Positions 29,412-41,082 of a DNA stretch of 64,000 nt are shown piece by piece; position 1 is the first letter of the stretch; each line of letters opens with the position of its first letter. Position numbers and translations under genes: made by a program. This DNA is from Luteimonas chenhongjianii (GTDB lineage Bacteria; Pseudomonadota; Gammaproteobacteria; Xanthomonadales; Xanthomonadaceae): NCBI RefSeq assembly GCF_002327105.1, contig NZ_CP023406.1, forward strand, positions 1,302,001-1,366,000, given 5' to 3'. Below the pieces are notes generated by a model. It saw only the letters and a program-made list of their open reading frames with translations, was not told the origin of the DNA and did no database searches.

Positions 29412-30687
29412 CGGGGGTCCGGGGGGCAGGGTCGGGCGGCAGCAGGGCATCGAGGCTGTCGGCCAGGGTGTCGTCGCCGCGCAGGGCGGCTTCGCGCAGC
29501 GCGGCGGTCGGCAGGTGCAACAGCCGGTTGGTCAGGGTGTGCGCGAGGAGCTCGAGCACCGCGTCCGGCGACTGCCCGGCGGCCAGTTGTTGCCGGGCGC
29601 GGGCCAGGGCCTGGCCGCGTAGCGCCTCGCCATGCGCACGCAGGCGCTTGACCGGGGCGAGCCGTCCGCGGGCGGCGACAGACTCGCGGAAGCGGGTCAC
29701 CTGCAGGTCGATGATCGCCTCGGCGTCGCTGGCGGCTTCGCGCCGGCCGCGCCGGTTGCTGTCGAGCGTCCGCTCCAGATCGTCGACGGTATAGAGGAAC
29801 ACGTCGTTGAGGTCGGCGACATCCGGCGCGATGTCGCGCGGCACCGCGAGGTCCATCAGCAGCATCGGCCGGTGCTTGCGCGCCGAAAGCGCCGCGGCGA
29901 CCTGCTCGCGGCGGATCACCGGCTCACGACTGGCGGTCGCCGAGAACACCACGTCGGCCAGGAACAGGTGGCGGTCGAGTTCGTCGAGCGGCAGCGCGAT
30001 GCCGCCATGGCGACCGGCGAGCTCCTGCGCATGGGCATAGGTGCGGTTGGCGATGAGCAGGCGCTTGACGTTGGCCTGGGCGAGGTGCCGCGCGGCCAGC
30101 TCGATGGTCTCACCGGCGCCCACCAGCAGGGCCACCGAATCGGCGGGGCTGGCGAAGGATTCCTGTGCCAGGCGCACCGCGAGCGAAGCCACCGAGACCG
30201 GGCTGTTGCCGATGCGGGTCTCGCTGCGCGCGCGCTTGGCGGTGACAAAGGCGTGCTGGAATACCCGATCGAGTTCGTTGCCGAGCGTGCCTGCCTGGCG
30301 CGCGGTGGCCCAAGCCTGCTTCACCTGGCCGAGGATCTGCGGCTCGCCGAGGACCAGGGAGTCCAGACCCGTCGCCACCCGGAACAGGTGTCGCACCGCC
30401 TCGGCGCCCTGGTGGCGATAGAGATAGGCGTGCAGGGTGCCGCCCTGCGCGGCGGCATCGTCGCCCGGATGCGTCGCCAGCCAGTTCGCCAGCGCGCTGC
30501 CGTCGTCATCGCTGACCGCATAGAGCTCGGTGCGGTTGCAGGTCGACAGCAATGCGACTTCCCGCACCGGTGGCAACGCCCGCAACTGCGCCAGCGCCGC
30601 GCCGAGTGCGTCGCCGGCGAACGCGACACGCTCGCGCAGGGCGACCGGCGCGGTCTGGTGGTTGATGCCGAGGGCGAAGAGACTCAT
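29389..30687 (-). CDS. hemA: Glutamyl-tRNA reductase
   Basis: HemA reduces glutamyl-tRNA to glutamate-1-semialdehyde, the first committed step of haem synthesis by the C5 pathway. The 432-residue protein has the catalytic C50 in [11 protein letters not shown], the [18 protein letters not shown]-terminus, [19 protein letters not shown] near 110-128, and the NADPH-binding [15 protein letters not shown] near 188-202. A C-terminal helical dimerisation domain follows. It overlaps prfA by 23 bases and is divergent from the TPR-lolB-ispE operon, with 92 bases between the starts. Confidence 0.96.
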   Translation of the reverse strand: MSLFALGINHQTAPVALRERVAFAGDALGAALAQLRALPPVREVALLSTCNRTELYAVSDDDGSALANWLATHPGDDAAAQGGTLHAYLYRHQGAEAVRHLFRVATGLDSLVLGEPQILGQVKQAWATARQAGTLGNELDRVFQHAFVTAKRARSETRIGNSPVSVASLAVRLAQESFASPADSVALLVGAGETIELAARHLAQANVKRLLIANRTYAHAQELAGRHGGIALPLDELDRHLFLADVVFSATASREPVIRREQVAAALSARKHRPMLLMDLAVPRDIAPDVADLNDVFLYTVDDLERTLDSNRRGRREAASDAEAIIDLQVTRFRESVAARGRLAPVKRLRAHGEALRGQALARARQQLAAGQSPDAVLELLAHTLTNRLLHLPTAALREAALRGDDTLADSLDALLPPDPAPRTPDAADPAP

Positions 30688-30779
30688 GTGCTGGGTGCCT
30701 GGAAAGGACGGTCATCCCGTTCAGGCGCTTGCGATAAGCTTCCGACGAAGGCGCCCATTTTACGGCCCGGTTGCCCCAG

Positions 30780-32477
30780 ATGCCCGTTTTCTCTCTGCCC
30801 TCGGCCGCGCAACTGCGCGTGGCGCTGCTGGTGCCCCTGCTTGGCCTGGCCGGCGTGGCCCAGGCGCAGCGCGGCGATACCGACCGCACCGATCCACTGC
30901 ACCAGGACCTGCTGGGCGCCACCCTGGCCGGCGAATTCGCCGTGCAGGCCGGCCGCCTGGACGAAGCCGCCAACTGGTATCTCGACGCCGCCCGCCAATC
31001 CGGCGGCGATGTCGGCCTGGCCGAGCGGGCGACCCGCATCGCCCTGCTCGCCGGCGATGACCGCCGGTCCGCGCAGGCGCTGGAGCTGTGGCGTCGCGGG
31101 GCGCCCGATTCGTTGCCGATGCGCGCGGCGGAAGCCACGCTGTCGCTGCGCGGCGGCCGCGACCGCGCAGCGCGCCGCCAGCTCGAAGCCCTGTTGCGCA
31201 GCGATTCCCCGGCCGGCTGGCGTCATGCTTTCAATGTGCTCGGCGGCGGCGCGCGCGATCAGGAGCAGGCGGGGCGCCTGCTCGGCCAGATCGTCGATGG
31301 TGGCGCGATCCCCGACGTGCTGCAGGCCTGGATGGCGTTCGGCGGGCTCGCCCAGCGGCTTGATCGCAGCGATCTCACCGATCGCATCCTCGAACGCATC
31401 GTCGCGCGGTTTCCGGGCGAGCCCCGCGTCGCCCTGCTGCGCGCCAGCCAGTTGCGCGAGACGGGGCGCGCCGACGAGGCCCGCCAGGCGCTGGTTGCAC
31501 TTGGCGATGCAGCCCTGATCGCGCCGGATCTGCGCATGGCCATCGCCGCCGAGTACGACGCCCTCGGCGATCTCGCCGATGCCGAGCGCACCCTTGCGAT
31601 GGGGCCGCAGGACGGCCGCACCTACGTGCTGCGCGCCTCGCTGCTGGCGCGCGGGGAGAACAAGGCCGCGCTCGCGGCCCTCTACGACGAAGTCAAGGCG
31701 GTCGCGCTGACCCCGAACCCCGCGCAGCGCCTTCTGCTGGGCCAGATGGCCGAATACCTCGAGCAGTACGAGGAAGCGCTCGACTGGTACCGGACCGTGC
31801 CGGGCGGCCCCGAGCGCGCCCAGGCGCGGCTGCGCGGCGCCCGCGTGCTCCACGAGCTCGACCGGCGCGATGAAGCCTGGGCGCGCCTGCGTGAGCTGCA
31901 GTCCGATGCGACCGCCGACGAGGATCTGCGTCTCAATGCCTACCTGCTCGAGGCCGAGCTGCGGCAACAGGGCGATGATGCCGGCGAACTCGACGTCTAC
32001 AACCGCGGCCTGGCTGCGCGGCCGGACGATCCGGCGTTGCTGTACGCCCGCGCGCTGATGTGGGAGCGTCGCGACGACATTCCCCGCGCCGAGGCCGATC
32101 TGCGCCGCGTGCTGGTGGCCGATCCGGAAAACGTCGCCGCGCTCAATGCGCTGGGCTATACGCTCGCAGACCGCACCACGCGCTACACCGAGGCGCTGGA
32201 ACTGATCGACCGCGCCCGCGTGGCCGAGCCGGACAACGCGGCGATCATCGACAGCTATGGTTGGGTGCTCTATCGGCTCGGGCGCAACGAGGAGGCGCTG
32301 GTCGAACTCCGCCGCGCGTTCTCGATGATGAAGGACGCCGAGGTTGCCTCGCATATCGGCGAGGTGCTGTGGGCGCTGGGCCGGCGCGACGAAGCGCGCA
32401 AGTATTTCGAAGAGGCGCGCGCGATCGATCCGGAAAACCGTTCGCTGCTGCGTGCGCTCGAGAAGACCGGCGCATGA
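30780..32477 (+). CDS. Tetratricopeptide-repeat protein, exported
   Basis: This 565-residue protein has a signal peptide (about 1-30, ending GVAQAQ) and a series of TPR-like helical pairs. Examples are [21 protein letters not shown] near the N-terminus, [17 protein letters not shown], and near the C-terminus [24 protein letters not shown] and [19 protein letters not shown] units. It is likely a periplasmic or outer-membrane scaffold. The homologue upstream of lolB is widely conserved in gammaproteobacteria. The ATG at 30780 is used; a TTG nine bases upstream is also in frame. Its stop overlaps the lolB start. Confidence 0.85.
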   Translation: MPVFSLPSAAQLRVALLVPLLGLAGVAQAQRGDTDRTDPLHQDLLGATLAGEFAVQAGRLDEAANWYLDAARQSGGDVGLAERATRIALLAGDDRRSAQALELWRRGAPDSLPMRAAEATLSLRGGRDRAARRQLEALLRSDSPAGWRHAFNVLGGGARDQEQAGRLLGQIVDGGAIPDVLQAWMAFGGLAQRLDRSDLTDRILERIVARFPGEPRVALLRASQLRETGRADEARQALVALGDAALIAPDLRMAIAAEYDALGDLADAERTLAMGPQDGRTYVLRASLLARGENKAALAALYDEVKAVALTPNPAQRLLLGQMAEYLEQYEEALDWYRTVPGGPERAQARLRGARVLHELDRRDEAWARLRELQSDATADEDLRLNAYLLEAELRQQGDDAGELDVYNRGLAARPDDPALLYARALMWERRDDIPRAEADLRRVLVADPENVAALNALGYTLADRTTRYTEALELIDRARVAEPDNAAIIDSYGWVLYRLGRNEEALVELRRAFSMMKDAEVASHIGEVLWALGRRDEARKYFEEARAIDPENRSLLRALEKTGA

Positions 32478-33139
32478 GGCCGCGGATCGCCTGGTTCGCG
32501 TTGCTCGCGATTACGCTGTCCGCGTGCACCAGTGTGCCGGTGCGCGCGCCGCTGCAGACGGTCGAACTCGACGCGGATTCGCAGGCGCAGGCGCAGGCGC
32601 GCCTGGCCGCGCGCGAGGCCGCGGTCCGCGCGATGCCCGCGTTCGGCTTCACCGGGCGCGTGGCGATGTCCAATGGTCGCGATGGCGGCAGCGGGCGCAT
32701 CGAATGGGTGCAAACCGGCGCCGACTACCACGTCACCCTCAGTGCACCGGTCACCCGGCAGAGCTGGGAGCTGCGGGGCGGGCCGGGCGGTGCACGCATC
32801 GAGGGGCTCGAAGGCGGCCCCCGCGCGGGGGCCGACGTCGGCGCCCTGCTGTGGCAGGCGACAGGGTTCGAGATTCCTGTGGCGGCGCTCGCTGCCTGGG
32901 CCGCCGGCACGCGCGCGCCCGAAGCGATCGCCGGCCCGGCGGAGCTGGGGTTCGACGCGGGTGGTCAGCTGGCGCGGCTGCAGCAGGACGGCTGGACCAT
33001 CGATTACCTCGAGTGGCAGCCCGAACCTGGCAACGCCGCGGTCGCGCTGCCGACCCGCATCAACGCCCAGCGCGGCGACGCGCGGGTGCGTCTGATCGTC
33101 GATGCCTGGAGCGCCGACGCGGCGATGCCGGCGCCGTGA
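32474..33139 (+). CDS. lolB: Outer-membrane lipoprotein insertase LolB
   Basis: LolB receives lipoproteins from LolA in the periplasm and inserts them in the outer membrane. The 221-residue product has a lipobox LSAC with C18, and the LolB fold segments [31 protein letters not shown] and a C-terminal [11 protein letters not shown]. The family identity rests on these pieces plus position before ispE. It is tied to its neighbours by ATGA (upstream, 32474-32477) and GTGA (downstream, 33136-33139) overlaps. Confidence 0.9.
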   Translation: MRPRIAWFALLAITLSACTSVPVRAPLQTVELDADSQAQAQARLAAREAAVRAMPAFGFTGRVAMSNGRDGGSGRIEWVQTGADYHVTLSAPVTRQSWELRGGPGGARIEGLEGGPRAGADVGALLWQATGFEIPVAALAAWAAGTRAPEAIAGPAELGFDAGGQLARLQQDGWTIDYLEWQPEPGNAAVALPTRINAQRGDARVRLIVDAWSADAAMPAP

Positions 33140-34011
33140 GTGGCGTGGATGCGAAAGCGGACGGCTGGTCGAGCTGGCCGGCGCCGGCGAAGCTCAATCT
33201 CTTTCTTCTCGTCACGGGGCGCCGCGACGATGGCTACCACGCACTGCAGACCGTGTTCCGGCTGCTCGATTGGGGCGACACCATCCACCTGCGACTGCGC
33301 GACGATGGCGCCATTCGCCGAGTGGGGGCATCCGTCCCCGGCCTGCCAGAGTATGAGGATCTGGTGGTGCGCGCCGCCAATCTCCTGCAACGAGAGGGCA
33401 AAAGCGCGCAAGGTGTCGACATCAGCGTCGATAAGCGTATCCCGTCGGGCGCTGGCCTGGGCGGGGGGTCCTCCGATGCGGCGACGGTGCTGCGCGCCCT
33501 CGACCGGCTCTGGCAACTCGATCTGGGCGTGGAGCGGCTTGCCGTCCTCGGCCTGGCCCTTGGCGCCGATGTGCCGGTATTCGTGCGCGGCCACAACGCC
33601 TGGGCCGAAGGCGTCGGCGAGTCCTTGCGGCCGATCGCGTTGCCGCCCGCCTGGTACCTGCTCGCGGATCCCGGCGTCCACGTGAATACCGGTGCGCTGT
33701 TCCAATCCGCTGAATTGACGCGAAATGCTGCGCCCGCGACAATGGTCGACTTCGTTTCAGGTGTATCGCTCGGCAACGCGTTCGAGCCGGTCCTGCGGCG
33801 CCGGGAACCCGCCGTCGAGGCGGTGTTCCAGGTGCTCGCCGAGATCGGTACGCCACGCCTGACCGGCACGGGCAGCGGTTGCTTCGTCGAATTCGCGACC
33901 CGCGAACTCGCCGAAGCCGCGCAGGTGCGGGTCGCGTCGCGGGTCTCCACCCGCGTGGTCGGCGGCGCGGCGCGGTCGCCTTTGCTCGATGCGCTTGAGG
34001 CGGAAGGCTGA
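33136..34011 (+). CDS. ispE: 4-diphosphocytidyl-2-C-methyl-D-erythritol kinase
   Basis: IspE phosphorylates CDP-ME in the non-mevalonate isoprenoid pathway. The 291-residue GHMP kinase has the N-terminal substrate loop [12 protein letters not shown], the ATP-binding [14 protein letters not shown] near 112-125 and a C-terminal [11 protein letters not shown] motif. The start is a GTG at 33136 that overlaps the lolB stop; no ATG gives a better N-terminus. tRNA-Gln and prs follow, a layout shared with many gammaproteobacteria. Confidence 0.95.
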   Translation: MSGVDAKADGWSSWPAPAKLNLFLLVTGRRDDGYHALQTVFRLLDWGDTIHLRLRDDGAIRRVGASVPGLPEYEDLVVRAANLLQREGKSAQGVDISVDKRIPSGAGLGGGSSDAATVLRALDRLWQLDLGVERLAVLGLALGADVPVFVRGHNAWAEGVGESLRPIALPPAWYLLADPGVHVNTGALFQSAELTRNAAPATMVDFVSGVSLGNAFEPVLRRREPAVEAVFQVLAEIGTPRLTGTGSGCFVEFATRELAEAAQVRVASRVSTRVVGGAARSPLLDALEAEG

Positions 34012-34080
34012 AAGCGGTGGCTGGTGGATGTCGATTCGGGCGTGGTGCGCCGAGTCGACAGCCACGAATCACCGCTTTCT

Positions 34081-34153
34081 AGGGGCGTCGCCAAGTGGTT
34101 AAGGCACCGGGTTTTGATCCCGGCATTCGCAGGTTCGAATCCTGCCGCCCCTG
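34081..34153 (+). tRNA. tRNA-Gln (TTG)
   Basis: The cloverleaf was folded by eye. The acceptor AGGGGCG pairs with CGCCCCT (7 bp, first pair A-T as in tRNA-Gln). The anticodon stem CCGGG/CCCGG has loop TTTTGAT, giving anticodon TTG. The T-arm is GCAGG-TTCGAAT-CCTGC. The CCA end is not encoded. It lies 69 bases after ispE and 79 before prs. Confidence 0.95.
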
Positions 34154-34232
34154 ATACCCGTGTACCGGTCTTCCGGGTTCCGCACGGCCCCTTTCCCAAT
34201 CCGCTCGGTCAGAGCGACGCGGAGCAGCAGAC

Positions 34233-35192
34233 ATGAAAGAAGAACGCAACCTCCTGATCTTCGCCGGCAACGCCAATCGCCCGCTGGCCAAGGCCGTGTG
34301 CCGCGAGCTGGGCGTGCGTCCGGGCAAGGCCCTGGTCTCCACGTTCTCCGACGGCGAGGTACAGGTCGAGATCGAGGAGAACGTCCGCCGCCAGGACGTG
34401 TTCGTGCTGCAGCCCACCTGCGCGCCCTCTGCCGAAAACCTGATGGAGCTGCTGGTGCTCATCGATGCGCTCAAGCGCGCGTCGGTGACCAATGTCACCG
34501 CGGTGATCCCGTACTTCGGCTACTCGCGCCAGGACCGTCGTCTGCGCTCGTCGCGGGTGCCGATCACGGCCAAGGTCGCGGCGAAGATGGTGACCGTCGC
34601 CGGCGCCGACCGCGTGCTGACGATCGACCTGCACGCCGACCAGATCCAGGGCTTCTTCGACATTCCTGTCGACAACGTCTACGCCTCGCCGCTGCTGCTG
34701 GCCGACATCTGGCGCGCGCACGGCACCGACAACATGGTGGTGGTCTCGCCCGACGTCGGCGGCGTGGTGCGCGCCCGCGCGATCGCCAAGCGGCTCGACG
34801 ATGCGGACCTGGCGATCATCGACAAGCGCCGTCCGCGCGCCAACGTCTCCACGGTGATGAACATCATCGGCGACGTGCAGGGCAAGACCTGCGTGCTGGT
34901 CGACGACATCGTCGATACTGCCGGCACCCTGTGCGCCGCAGCGGCGGCACTGAAGAAGAACGGGGCAGAGAAGGTCGTGGCCTACTGCACCCATGCCGTG
35001 CTCTCGGGCGCGGCGATCGACAACATCGAAAAATCGCAGCTCGACGAAATGGTCGTCACCGACACCATTCCGCTGTCGGAGGCCGCCCGCAACTGCGCGC
35101 GTATCCGCCAGCTCAGCGTCGCCGAACTGCTGGCCGAGACGATCCGCCGGATCGCATTCGGAGAATCGGTCAGTTCGCTCTACGTGGACTGA
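34233..35192 (+). CDS. prs: Ribose-phosphate pyrophosphokinase
   Basis: Prs makes PRPP from ribose-5-phosphate and ATP for nucleotide, histidine and tryptophan synthesis. The 319-residue protein shows the flexible catalytic loop region [21 protein letters not shown] near 92-112, the [13 protein letters not shown] block near 130-142, and the PRPP-binding [14 protein letters not shown] near 219-232. Length is standard. It is preceded by tRNA-Gln and followed by two small hairpins and rplY. Confidence 0.97.
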   Translation: MKEERNLLIFAGNANRPLAKAVCRELGVRPGKALVSTFSDGEVQVEIEENVRRQDVFVLQPTCAPSAENLMELLVLIDALKRASVTNVTAVIPYFGYSRQDRRLRSSRVPITAKVAAKMVTVAGADRVLTIDLHADQIQGFFDIPVDNVYASPLLLADIWRAHGTDNMVVVSPDVGGVVRARAIAKRLDDADLAIIDKRRPRANVSTVMNIIGDVQGKTCVLVDDIVDTAGTLCAAAAALKKNGAEKVVAYCTHAVLSGAAIDNIEKSQLDEMVVTDTIPLSEAARNCARIRQLSVAELLAETIRRIAFGESVSSLYVD

Positions 35193-35202
35193 CCTGCTGC
35201 AA

Positions 35203-35250
35203 CGTCTCGTCTGGTCGCGGACGAGACGCATCACCGCCGCGAGGCGGTTT
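35203..35250 (+). terminator. Two hairpins between prs and rplY
   Basis: An 8-bp perfect stem (35203-35210 with 35221-35228) has a 10-base loop. It is followed by a 6-bp stem with a GCGA loop (35233-35238 with 35243-35248) and TT. The second is weak as a terminator. Either may set the 3' end of prs mRNA or shape the rplY leader; rplY has no strong Shine-Dalgarno sequence. Confidence 0.45.
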
Positions 35251-35275
35251 CAATCCAGAAAAGTGAATATTGCAA

Positions 35276-35920
35276 ATGGCCATCACCCATGAAATCAAGG
35301 TGCAGCGCCGGGAAGACGAGGGGAAGGGTGCGAGCCGCCGCCTCCGTCATGCCGGTGAAGTACCTGCCGTCGTCTACGGCGGCGACCTCAAGCCCGTCAG
35401 CATCAAGCTGAGCCACAACGACGTCTGGCTCGCGAGCCAGCACGAATGGTTCTACGCCTCGATCCTCGAGCTGAGCCTCAACGGCGAAATCCAGAAGGTC
35501 CTGCTGCGTGACATGCAGCGCCACCCGTTCAAGCAGCAGATCATGCACCTGGATTTCCAGCGCGTGAACGAGAACGAGGCCATCCGCACCGCCGTGCCGC
35601 TGCACTTCATCAACGAAGATGCCTCGCCGGCCGGCAAGGCTGCCGACGTCGTGATCACGCACGAGCTCAACGAAGTCACCGTGACCTGCCTGCCGGGCAA
35701 CCTGCCGGAATTCATCGAGGTCGACCTGGGGTCGCTGGCCCTCGGCGACATCGTCCACCTCTCGCAGATCAAGCTGCCCGAGGGCGTCGAGATCCCCGAG
35801 CTGGCGCTGGGCGCGGATCACGACGTCGCTGTCGTCGTCGCCAAGCACGGTCGCGTCGAGGCCGAGCCGGCCGGGGACGAGGATTCCGCCGCCGCTCCGG
35901 CCCCCAAGGCCGACGAGTAA
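35276..35920 (+). CDS. rplY: Ribosomal protein L25 (long TL5/CTC form)
   Basis: L25 binds 5S rRNA. The 214-residue protein is the two-domain CTC/TL5 form. An N-terminal 5S-binding domain (EIKVQRREDEGKGASRRLR at about 6-24) is followed by a C-terminal beta domain (from about 95) and an acidic Ala/Pro-rich tail. E. coli L25 has only the first domain. The ATG at 35276 is preferred; a TTG two codons upstream is possible. pth follows after 45 bases. Confidence 0.95.
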   Translation: MAITHEIKVQRREDEGKGASRRLRHAGEVPAVVYGGDLKPVSIKLSHNDVWLASQHEWFYASILELSLNGEIQKVLLRDMQRHPFKQQIMHLDFQRVNENEAIRTAVPLHFINEDASPAGKAADVVITHELNEVTVTCLPGNLPEFIEVDLGSLALGDIVHLSQIKLPEGVEIPELALGADHDVAVVVAKHGRVEAEPAGDEDSAAAPAPKADE

Positions 35921-35965
35921 TCGTCGCGCGGGCGCGCTTTCGGGCGCGCCCGCGTCGCCGTAGCA

Positions 35966-36547
35966 ATGGCAGGACTGCGACTCATCGTCGGGCTGGGCAA
36001 TCCCGGTCCCGAATACGCAAGGACCCGGCACAACGCCGGGTTCCGTTTTGTCGACGAACTCGCCGCGAAGGCGGGCGCGTCATTCCGGCTCGACAGCAAG
36101 CTCTTCGGCGAGACCGCGAAGATCGACATCGCCGGTCGGTCGGTCTGGCTGCTCAAGCCCGCGACCTTCATGAACCTCAGCGGCAAGTCGGTCACCGCCG
36201 CGCTGCGGTTCTGGAAGTTCGAACCCGAGCAGGCGCTGCTGGCCCACGACGAGCTGGACCTGCCGCCCGGGACCGCGCGTCTCAAGTTCGACGGCGGGCA
36301 CGGCGGACAGAACGGGCTGCGCGACACGATGAAACTGCTGGGCCATGGCGGCTTCCACCGCCTGCGCATCGGCATCGGCCATCCGGGCCACAAGGACAAG
36401 GTCACGCCCTGGGTGCTCGGGCGCCCCAGTGCCGAGGACGACATCCTCATCGATCGCGCGATCGACGATGCCATCGACGTGCTGCCGCTGGCGATGGACG
36501 GCAATTTCATGGATGCGATGACCCGCCTGCACACCGCGAAACCCTGA
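35966..36547 (+). CDS. pth: Peptidyl-tRNA hydrolase
   Basis: Pth recycles peptidyl-tRNAs released by stalled ribosomes. The 193-residue protein has GLGNPGPEYARTRHNAGF at about 8-25 (substrate Asn and catalytic His), KPATFMNLSGKSV near 65-77, HDELDLPPG near 93-101 and the GGHGGQNGLRD loop near 110-120. Length is normal. The order rplY-pth-ychF is classic in gammaproteobacteria. Confidence 0.97.
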   Translation: MAGLRLIVGLGNPGPEYARTRHNAGFRFVDELAAKAGASFRLDSKLFGETAKIDIAGRSVWLLKPATFMNLSGKSVTAALRFWKFEPEQALLAHDELDLPPGTARLKFDGGHGGQNGLRDTMKLLGHGGFHRLRIGIGHPGHKDKVTPWVLGRPSAEDDILIDRAIDDAIDVLPLAMDGNFMDAMTRLHTAKP

Positions 36548-36558
36548 CCGGGACTGGT

Positions 36559-36595
36559 GACTGGCGATTTGCCCGCAAGGGGCGAGTCGCCAGTC
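36559..36595. repeat. Imperfect palindrome between pth and ychF
   Basis: A 9-bp perfect outer stem (36559-36567 with 36587-36595) encloses a smaller GCCC-gcaa-GGGG arm. It resembles the GACTGGCGA-type intergenic palindromes I associate with Lysobacter-like genomes. It could end pth mRNA, but no U-run follows. Confidence 0.45.
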
Positions 36596-36620
36596 GCGAG
36601 TCACGAATGACGGATCGCCA

Positions 36621-37712
36621 ATGGGCATCAAATGCGGCATCGTCGGCCTGCCGAACGTCGGCAAGTCGACCCTTTTCAACGCGTTGACCAAGGCGGGCAT
36701 TGCCGCGGCCAACTTCCCGTTCTGCACCATCGAGCCGAACGTCGGCATCGTGCCGGTGCCGGACCTGCGCCTGGCTGCGCTGGCCGCCATCGTCAAACCG
36801 CAGAAGGTGCTGCCGACTGCGGTCGAGTTCGTCGACATCGCCGGCCTCGTCGCCGGTGCGGCCAGCGGCGAGGGGCTGGGCAACAAGTTCCTGTCGCACA
36901 TCCGCGAGGTCGATGCGATCACCCACGTGGTGCGCTGCTTCGAGAACCCCGACGTCATCCACGTCAACAACAAGGTCGACCCGATCGCCGACATCGAGAC
37001 CATCGATACCGAGCTCGCGCTCGCCGATCTCGACTCGGTGGAGCGCGCGCTGCAGCGGGCCGAGCGTTCGGCCAAGACCGGCGACAAGGACGCCAAGGTG
37101 CGCGCCGAGGTGCTGGGTCGCGTGCAGAAGGGTCTGGCGGATGGCCAGCCGGTGCGCGCGCTCAAGCTGTCGGATGACGATCAGGCCGTGATCCGTGACC
37201 TGTTCCTGCTGACCGCCAAGCCGGTGCTGTACATCGCCAACGTGCTCGAGGACGGCTTCGAGGACAATCCGCATCTCGATGCCGTGCGCGCCCGCGCGGC
37301 GGGCGAGGGCGCCGAGGTCGTGCCGGTATCGGCGGCGATCGAGGAAGAGCTCTCGCAGCTCGACGATGCCGACCGCGACGCGTTTCTGACCGACCTGGGG
37401 CTGAACGAGCCCGGCCTGAACCGCGTGATCCGCGCGGCCTACGGCCTGCTGGCGTTGCAGACCTACTTCACCGCCGGCGTCAAGGAAGTGCGCGCATGGA
37501 CGGTGAAGATCGGTGCGACCGCGCCCCAGGCGGCCGCGGTCATCCACACCGATTTCGAGAAGGGCTTCATCCGCGCAGAAGTTGTCGGATATGACGACTT
37601 CATCCGCTACAACGGCGAGAGCGGGGCCAAGGAAGCCGGCAAGTGGCGGCTCGAAGGCAAGGAGTACATCGTCAAGGACGGTGATGTGATGCACTTCCGC
37701 TTCAACGTCTGA
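36621..37712 (+). CDS. ychF: Redox-regulated ATPase YchF
   Basis: YchF is an Obg-related P-loop NTPase that prefers ATP and binds ribosomes. The 363-residue protein has the P-loop GLPNVGKST at 8-16, the [19 protein letters not shown] switch region near 72-90, a coiled-coil helical part around 130-170 and the C-terminal TGS domain ([25 protein letters not shown]). The NKxD-type element is replaced by NNKVDP, as is usual for YchF. It ends the prs-rplY-pth-ychF run, before a clear terminator. Confidence 0.96.
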   Translation: MGIKCGIVGLPNVGKSTLFNALTKAGIAAANFPFCTIEPNVGIVPVPDLRLAALAAIVKPQKVLPTAVEFVDIAGLVAGAASGEGLGNKFLSHIREVDAITHVVRCFENPDVIHVNNKVDPIADIETIDTELALADLDSVERALQRAERSAKTGDKDAKVRAEVLGRVQKGLADGQPVRALKLSDDDQAVIRDLFLLTAKPVLYIANVLEDGFEDNPHLDAVRARAAGEGAEVVPVSAAIEEELSQLDDADRDAFLTDLGLNEPGLNRVIRAAYGLLALQTYFTAGVKEVRAWTVKIGATAPQAAAVIHTDFEKGFIRAEVVGYDDFIRYNGESGAKEAGKWRLEGKEYIVKDGDVMHFRFNV

Positions 37713-37734
37713 TCTGCGCGGACGTGTCGAGAAG

Positions 37735-37755
37735 GGCGCCCGAGGGCGCCTTTTT
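37735..37755 (+). terminator. Rho-independent terminator after ychF
   Basis: A 6-bp GGCGCC/GGCGCC stem with CGAG loop is followed by TTTTT, 22 bases after the ychF stop. It is one of the few hairpins in the window with a proper U-run. The rest of the 324-base gap (37756-38036) holds the tRNA-Tyr promoter; no reading frame there is convincing. Confidence 0.8.
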
Positions 37756-37975
37756 CGTGTCGATGCGTCGCTGCCGCCCGTTGGGGCGCGCGTCACGCGA
37801 TTGGTCGATGGCGGCTGCGTTCCCGCAACGCGCGCGCTCCGGATGCGGAAATGCGATTTCAGTGCCGATCCAGCGTCAGACCCATGGCGTTCGCGCGCCG
37901 CAGACGTTAAGATGCGCGCCCGTCGCACGTCGCGGTCAGGCTGCGGCGGTCCGATGAAATTAATGTCATCCGGCG

Positions 37976-38004
37976 TTGACAGAATCGGGAAATGGCCCCA
38001 AAAT
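37976..38004 (+). promoter_or_regulatory. Promoter of the tRNA-Tyr/Gly/Thr-tuf operon
   Basis: A consensus -35 TTGACA (37976-37981) lies 17 bases from CAAAAT (37999-38004). Transcription would start near 38011, about 25 bases before tRNA-Tyr. An AT-rich stretch precedes the -35, possibly an UP element, as expected for stable RNA genes. Confidence 0.75.
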
Positions 38005-38036
38005 CGCGGGCTGTTTTCACCGGCAAGACGAAAGCC

Positions 38037-38122
38037 GGAGGGATACCCAAGCGGCCAACGGGGGCAGACTGTAAATCTGCTGGCTTACGCCTTCGGTGGT
38101 TCGAATCCACCTCCCTCCACCA
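38037..38122 (+). tRNA. tRNA-Tyr (GTA)
   Basis: Class II tRNA with a long variable arm. The acceptor GGAGGGA pairs with TCCCTCC, the anticodon loop CTGTAAA gives GTA, the T-arm is GGTGG-TTCGAAT-CCACC, and an encoded ACCA ends it. First gene of a tRNA operon leading into tuf. Confidence 0.95.
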
Positions 38123-38185
38123 TTTCGGCTTGGTGGAAACAAATTGCGGTGCGATTAGGTTGTAATGCGGCAAGCGGGTCCCGGT

Positions 38186-38259
38186 GCGGGAGTAGTTCAA
38201 CGGTAGAACCTCAGCCTTCCAAGCTGATGGTGCGGGTTCGATTCCCGTCTCCCGCTCCA
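38186..38259 (+). tRNA. tRNA-Gly (TCC)
   Basis: The acceptor GCGGGAG pairs with CTCCCGC, the anticodon stem TCAGC/GCTGA has loop CTTCCAA with anticodon TCC, and TCCA ends the gene with encoded CCA. Second gene of the tRNA operon upstream of tuf. Confidence 0.95.
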
Positions 38260-38295
38260 TTGAACATTCCACGCGGCTCCCCGTTCCACATCGTT

Positions 38296-38371
38296 GCTCA
38301 CGTAGCTCAGTCGGTAGAGCACCTCCTTGGTAAGGAGGAGGTCGAAGGTTCGATTCCTTTCGTGAGCACCA
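38296..38371 (+). tRNA. tRNA-Thr (GGT)
   Basis: The acceptor GCTCACG pairs with CGTGAGC, the anticodon stem CCTCC/GGAGG has loop TTGGTAA with anticodon GGT, and ACCA is encoded. Last tRNA before tuf. The Tyr-Gly-Thr-tuf order resembles the E. coli thrU-tufB operon. Confidence 0.95.
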
Positions 38372-38448
38372 TCCTCCGCGGTCCCGCATGAAGCGGTTCC
38401 GACGCGGCACGCAATCACCACTTTCATCAGATTTCGAGACAGGCAGCC

Positions 38449-39639
<1,191 letters not shown>

Positions 39640-39645
39640 TCTGAC

Positions 39646-39677
39646 GGCAGGGGGCGCGCGCAGGCGCGCTCTCTGCC
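39646..39677 (+). terminator. Hairpin after tuf copy 1
   Basis: A 14-bp stem with two G-U pairs (39646-39659 with 39664-39677) and loop GCAG starts six bases after the stop. No U-run follows. A second hairpin with a 10-bp stem lies near 39773-39796, just before tRNA-Trp. Confidence 0.6.
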
Positions 39678-39845
39678 ATGATGTCATCCCCGCGCGACAG
39701 TTTTACGGCCGCAAGGCTGGTTGCGCGGGGTCCGGCGGCCCCCTGACGATCTCACTCAAACGGGAAGCCGCAAAGAGGCGGGCCGGCAACCCGGTCCGCC
39801 TTCGCCGTCTAGGAAATTCCGAAGACGGCAGTCGTTTCAAGCCGT

Positions 39846-39921
<76 letters not shown>

Positions 39922-39990
39922 TTCGCGGAATCGTCCGCGCGGGTCCGGGCGCTGCATGGTCTGGCCCGTCAACCGAGCAGTCGAATACCG

Positions 39991-40386
39991 ATGAGTCGCC
40001 GCGACTTGAACACCAGAGTGGAACAATCGAAGGGCGCATCCTCGACGGATCTCGCCAAGTACGCCGCAGCTGTCCTGCTGGTCGTCGTGGGCGTCTTTGC
40101 CTTCTACTGGTTCCAGGCGACGCTGGCCACGCCAGTGCGCAGCATCATCGTGGCCCTGTGCGTCGTCGGCGCCACCGCGGTCTTCCTGACCACGGGCAAG
40201 GGACACAAGACCCGGGATTTCTTCTCGGAAACCCGATTCGAGATGCGCAAGGTCGTCTGGCCGACACGCCAGGAAGCCATGCGGCTGACCTGGATCGTGA
40301 TCATCGCCGTGGCGATCATCAGCCTGCTGCTGGCTGGTTTCGACCAGATCATCCAGTGGCTGATCCGCCTCGTGCTGAGGCAGTGA
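39991..40386 (+). CDS. secE: Preprotein translocase subunit SecE
   Basis: SecE clamps SecY in the protein-export channel. The 131-residue protein has three hydrophobic helices (about 25-43, 50-68 and 99-125) like the E. coli form. The conserved amphipathic [21 protein letters not shown] lies before the last one. The ATG at 39991 was chosen; the frame is open further up but runs into tRNA-Trp. nusG follows after 16 bases, so they form one operon. Confidence 0.95.
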   Translation: MSRRDLNTRVEQSKGASSTDLAKYAAAVLLVVVGVFAFYWFQATLATPVRSIIVALCVVGATAVFLTTGKGHKTRDFFSETRFEMRKVVWPTRQEAMRLTWIVIIAVAIISLLLAGFDQIIQWLIRLVLRQ

Positions 40387-40402
40387 CGGAGTAACAAACG
40401 TA

Positions 40403-40975
40403 ATGGAAACCGAAGGCGTCAAGCGCTGGTACGTCGTGCATGCCTATTCCGGCTTCGAGAAGTCGGTGGCCCAGGCGCTGCGTGACCGCATCGTGCGCAT
40501 GGACATGCAGGACAAGTTCGGCGACGTCCTGGTGCCGACCGAAGAAGTGGTCGAGATGCGCGCCGGCCAGAAGCGCCGCTCCGAGCGCAAGTTCTTCCCC
40601 GGTTATGTCCTGGTGCAGATCCTGACCACGGACGACGGCGGTATCCCGCGCATGGACAACGAAAGCTGGCACCTGGTGAAGGAAACGCCGAAGGTGATGG
40701 GTTTCATCGGCGGCACCGCTGACCGGCCGCTGCCGATCCGCGACGAAGAAGCCGCGGTGATCCTGGACCGGGTGCAGGAAGGCGTCGAGAAGCCGCGCCC
40801 GAAGGTGCTGTTCGAGGCGGGTCAGATGGTCCGCGTCATCGACGGTCCCTTCAACGACTTCAACGGCGTGGTCGAGGAAGTCAATTACGAGAAGAGCCGC
40901 CTGCGCGTCGCAGTGCTGATCTTCGGCCGCTCGACCCCGGTCGAGCTGGAGTTCGGGCAGGTCGAGAAGGCCTGA
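40403..40975 (+). CDS. nusG: Transcription termination/antitermination factor NusG
   Basis: NusG binds RNA polymerase and links it to Rho or to the leading ribosome. The 190-residue protein has the NGN domain ([22 protein letters not shown] at about 5-26, FFPGYVLVQ near 64-72) and a C-terminal KOW domain ([19 protein letters not shown] near 137-155). Length is slightly above E. coli (181). It is the second gene of the secE-nusG operon; rplK follows after a new promoter. Confidence 0.97.
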   Translation: METEGVKRWYVVHAYSGFEKSVAQALRDRIVRMDMQDKFGDVLVPTEEVVEMRAGQKRRSERKFFPGYVLVQILTTDDGGIPRMDNESWHLVKETPKVMGFIGGTADRPLPIRDEEAAVILDRVQEGVEKPRPKVLFEAGQMVRVIDGPFNDFNGVVEEVNYEKSRLRVAVLIFGRSTPVELEFGQVEKA

Positions 40976-40993
40976 ACCCTGCGCGACCCGTCT

Positions 40994-41022
40994 GTGACGG
41001 GCGCGCGGATCCCTGCTATAGT
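40994..41022 (+). promoter_or_regulatory. Promoter of rplK-rplA
   Basis: GTGACG (40994-40999) and TATAGT (41017-41022) are separated by 17 bases, just after nusG. Start of transcription would be near 41029, leaving a leader of about 150 bases before rplK. Confidence 0.65.
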
Positions 41023-41060
41023 GCGCGGCTCACTGTCCGGTCGAGCCGGGCATCCGCACA

Positions 41061-41082
41061 GGCCGCCGTTCGGGCGGCCTTT
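41061..41082 (+). terminator. Hairpin in the rplK leader
   Basis: A 7-bp perfect stem (41061-41067 with 41073-41079), loop GTTCG, then TTT. It lies downstream of the proposed rplK promoter, so it may act as a leader attenuator as well as ending nusG read-through. Confidence 0.5.
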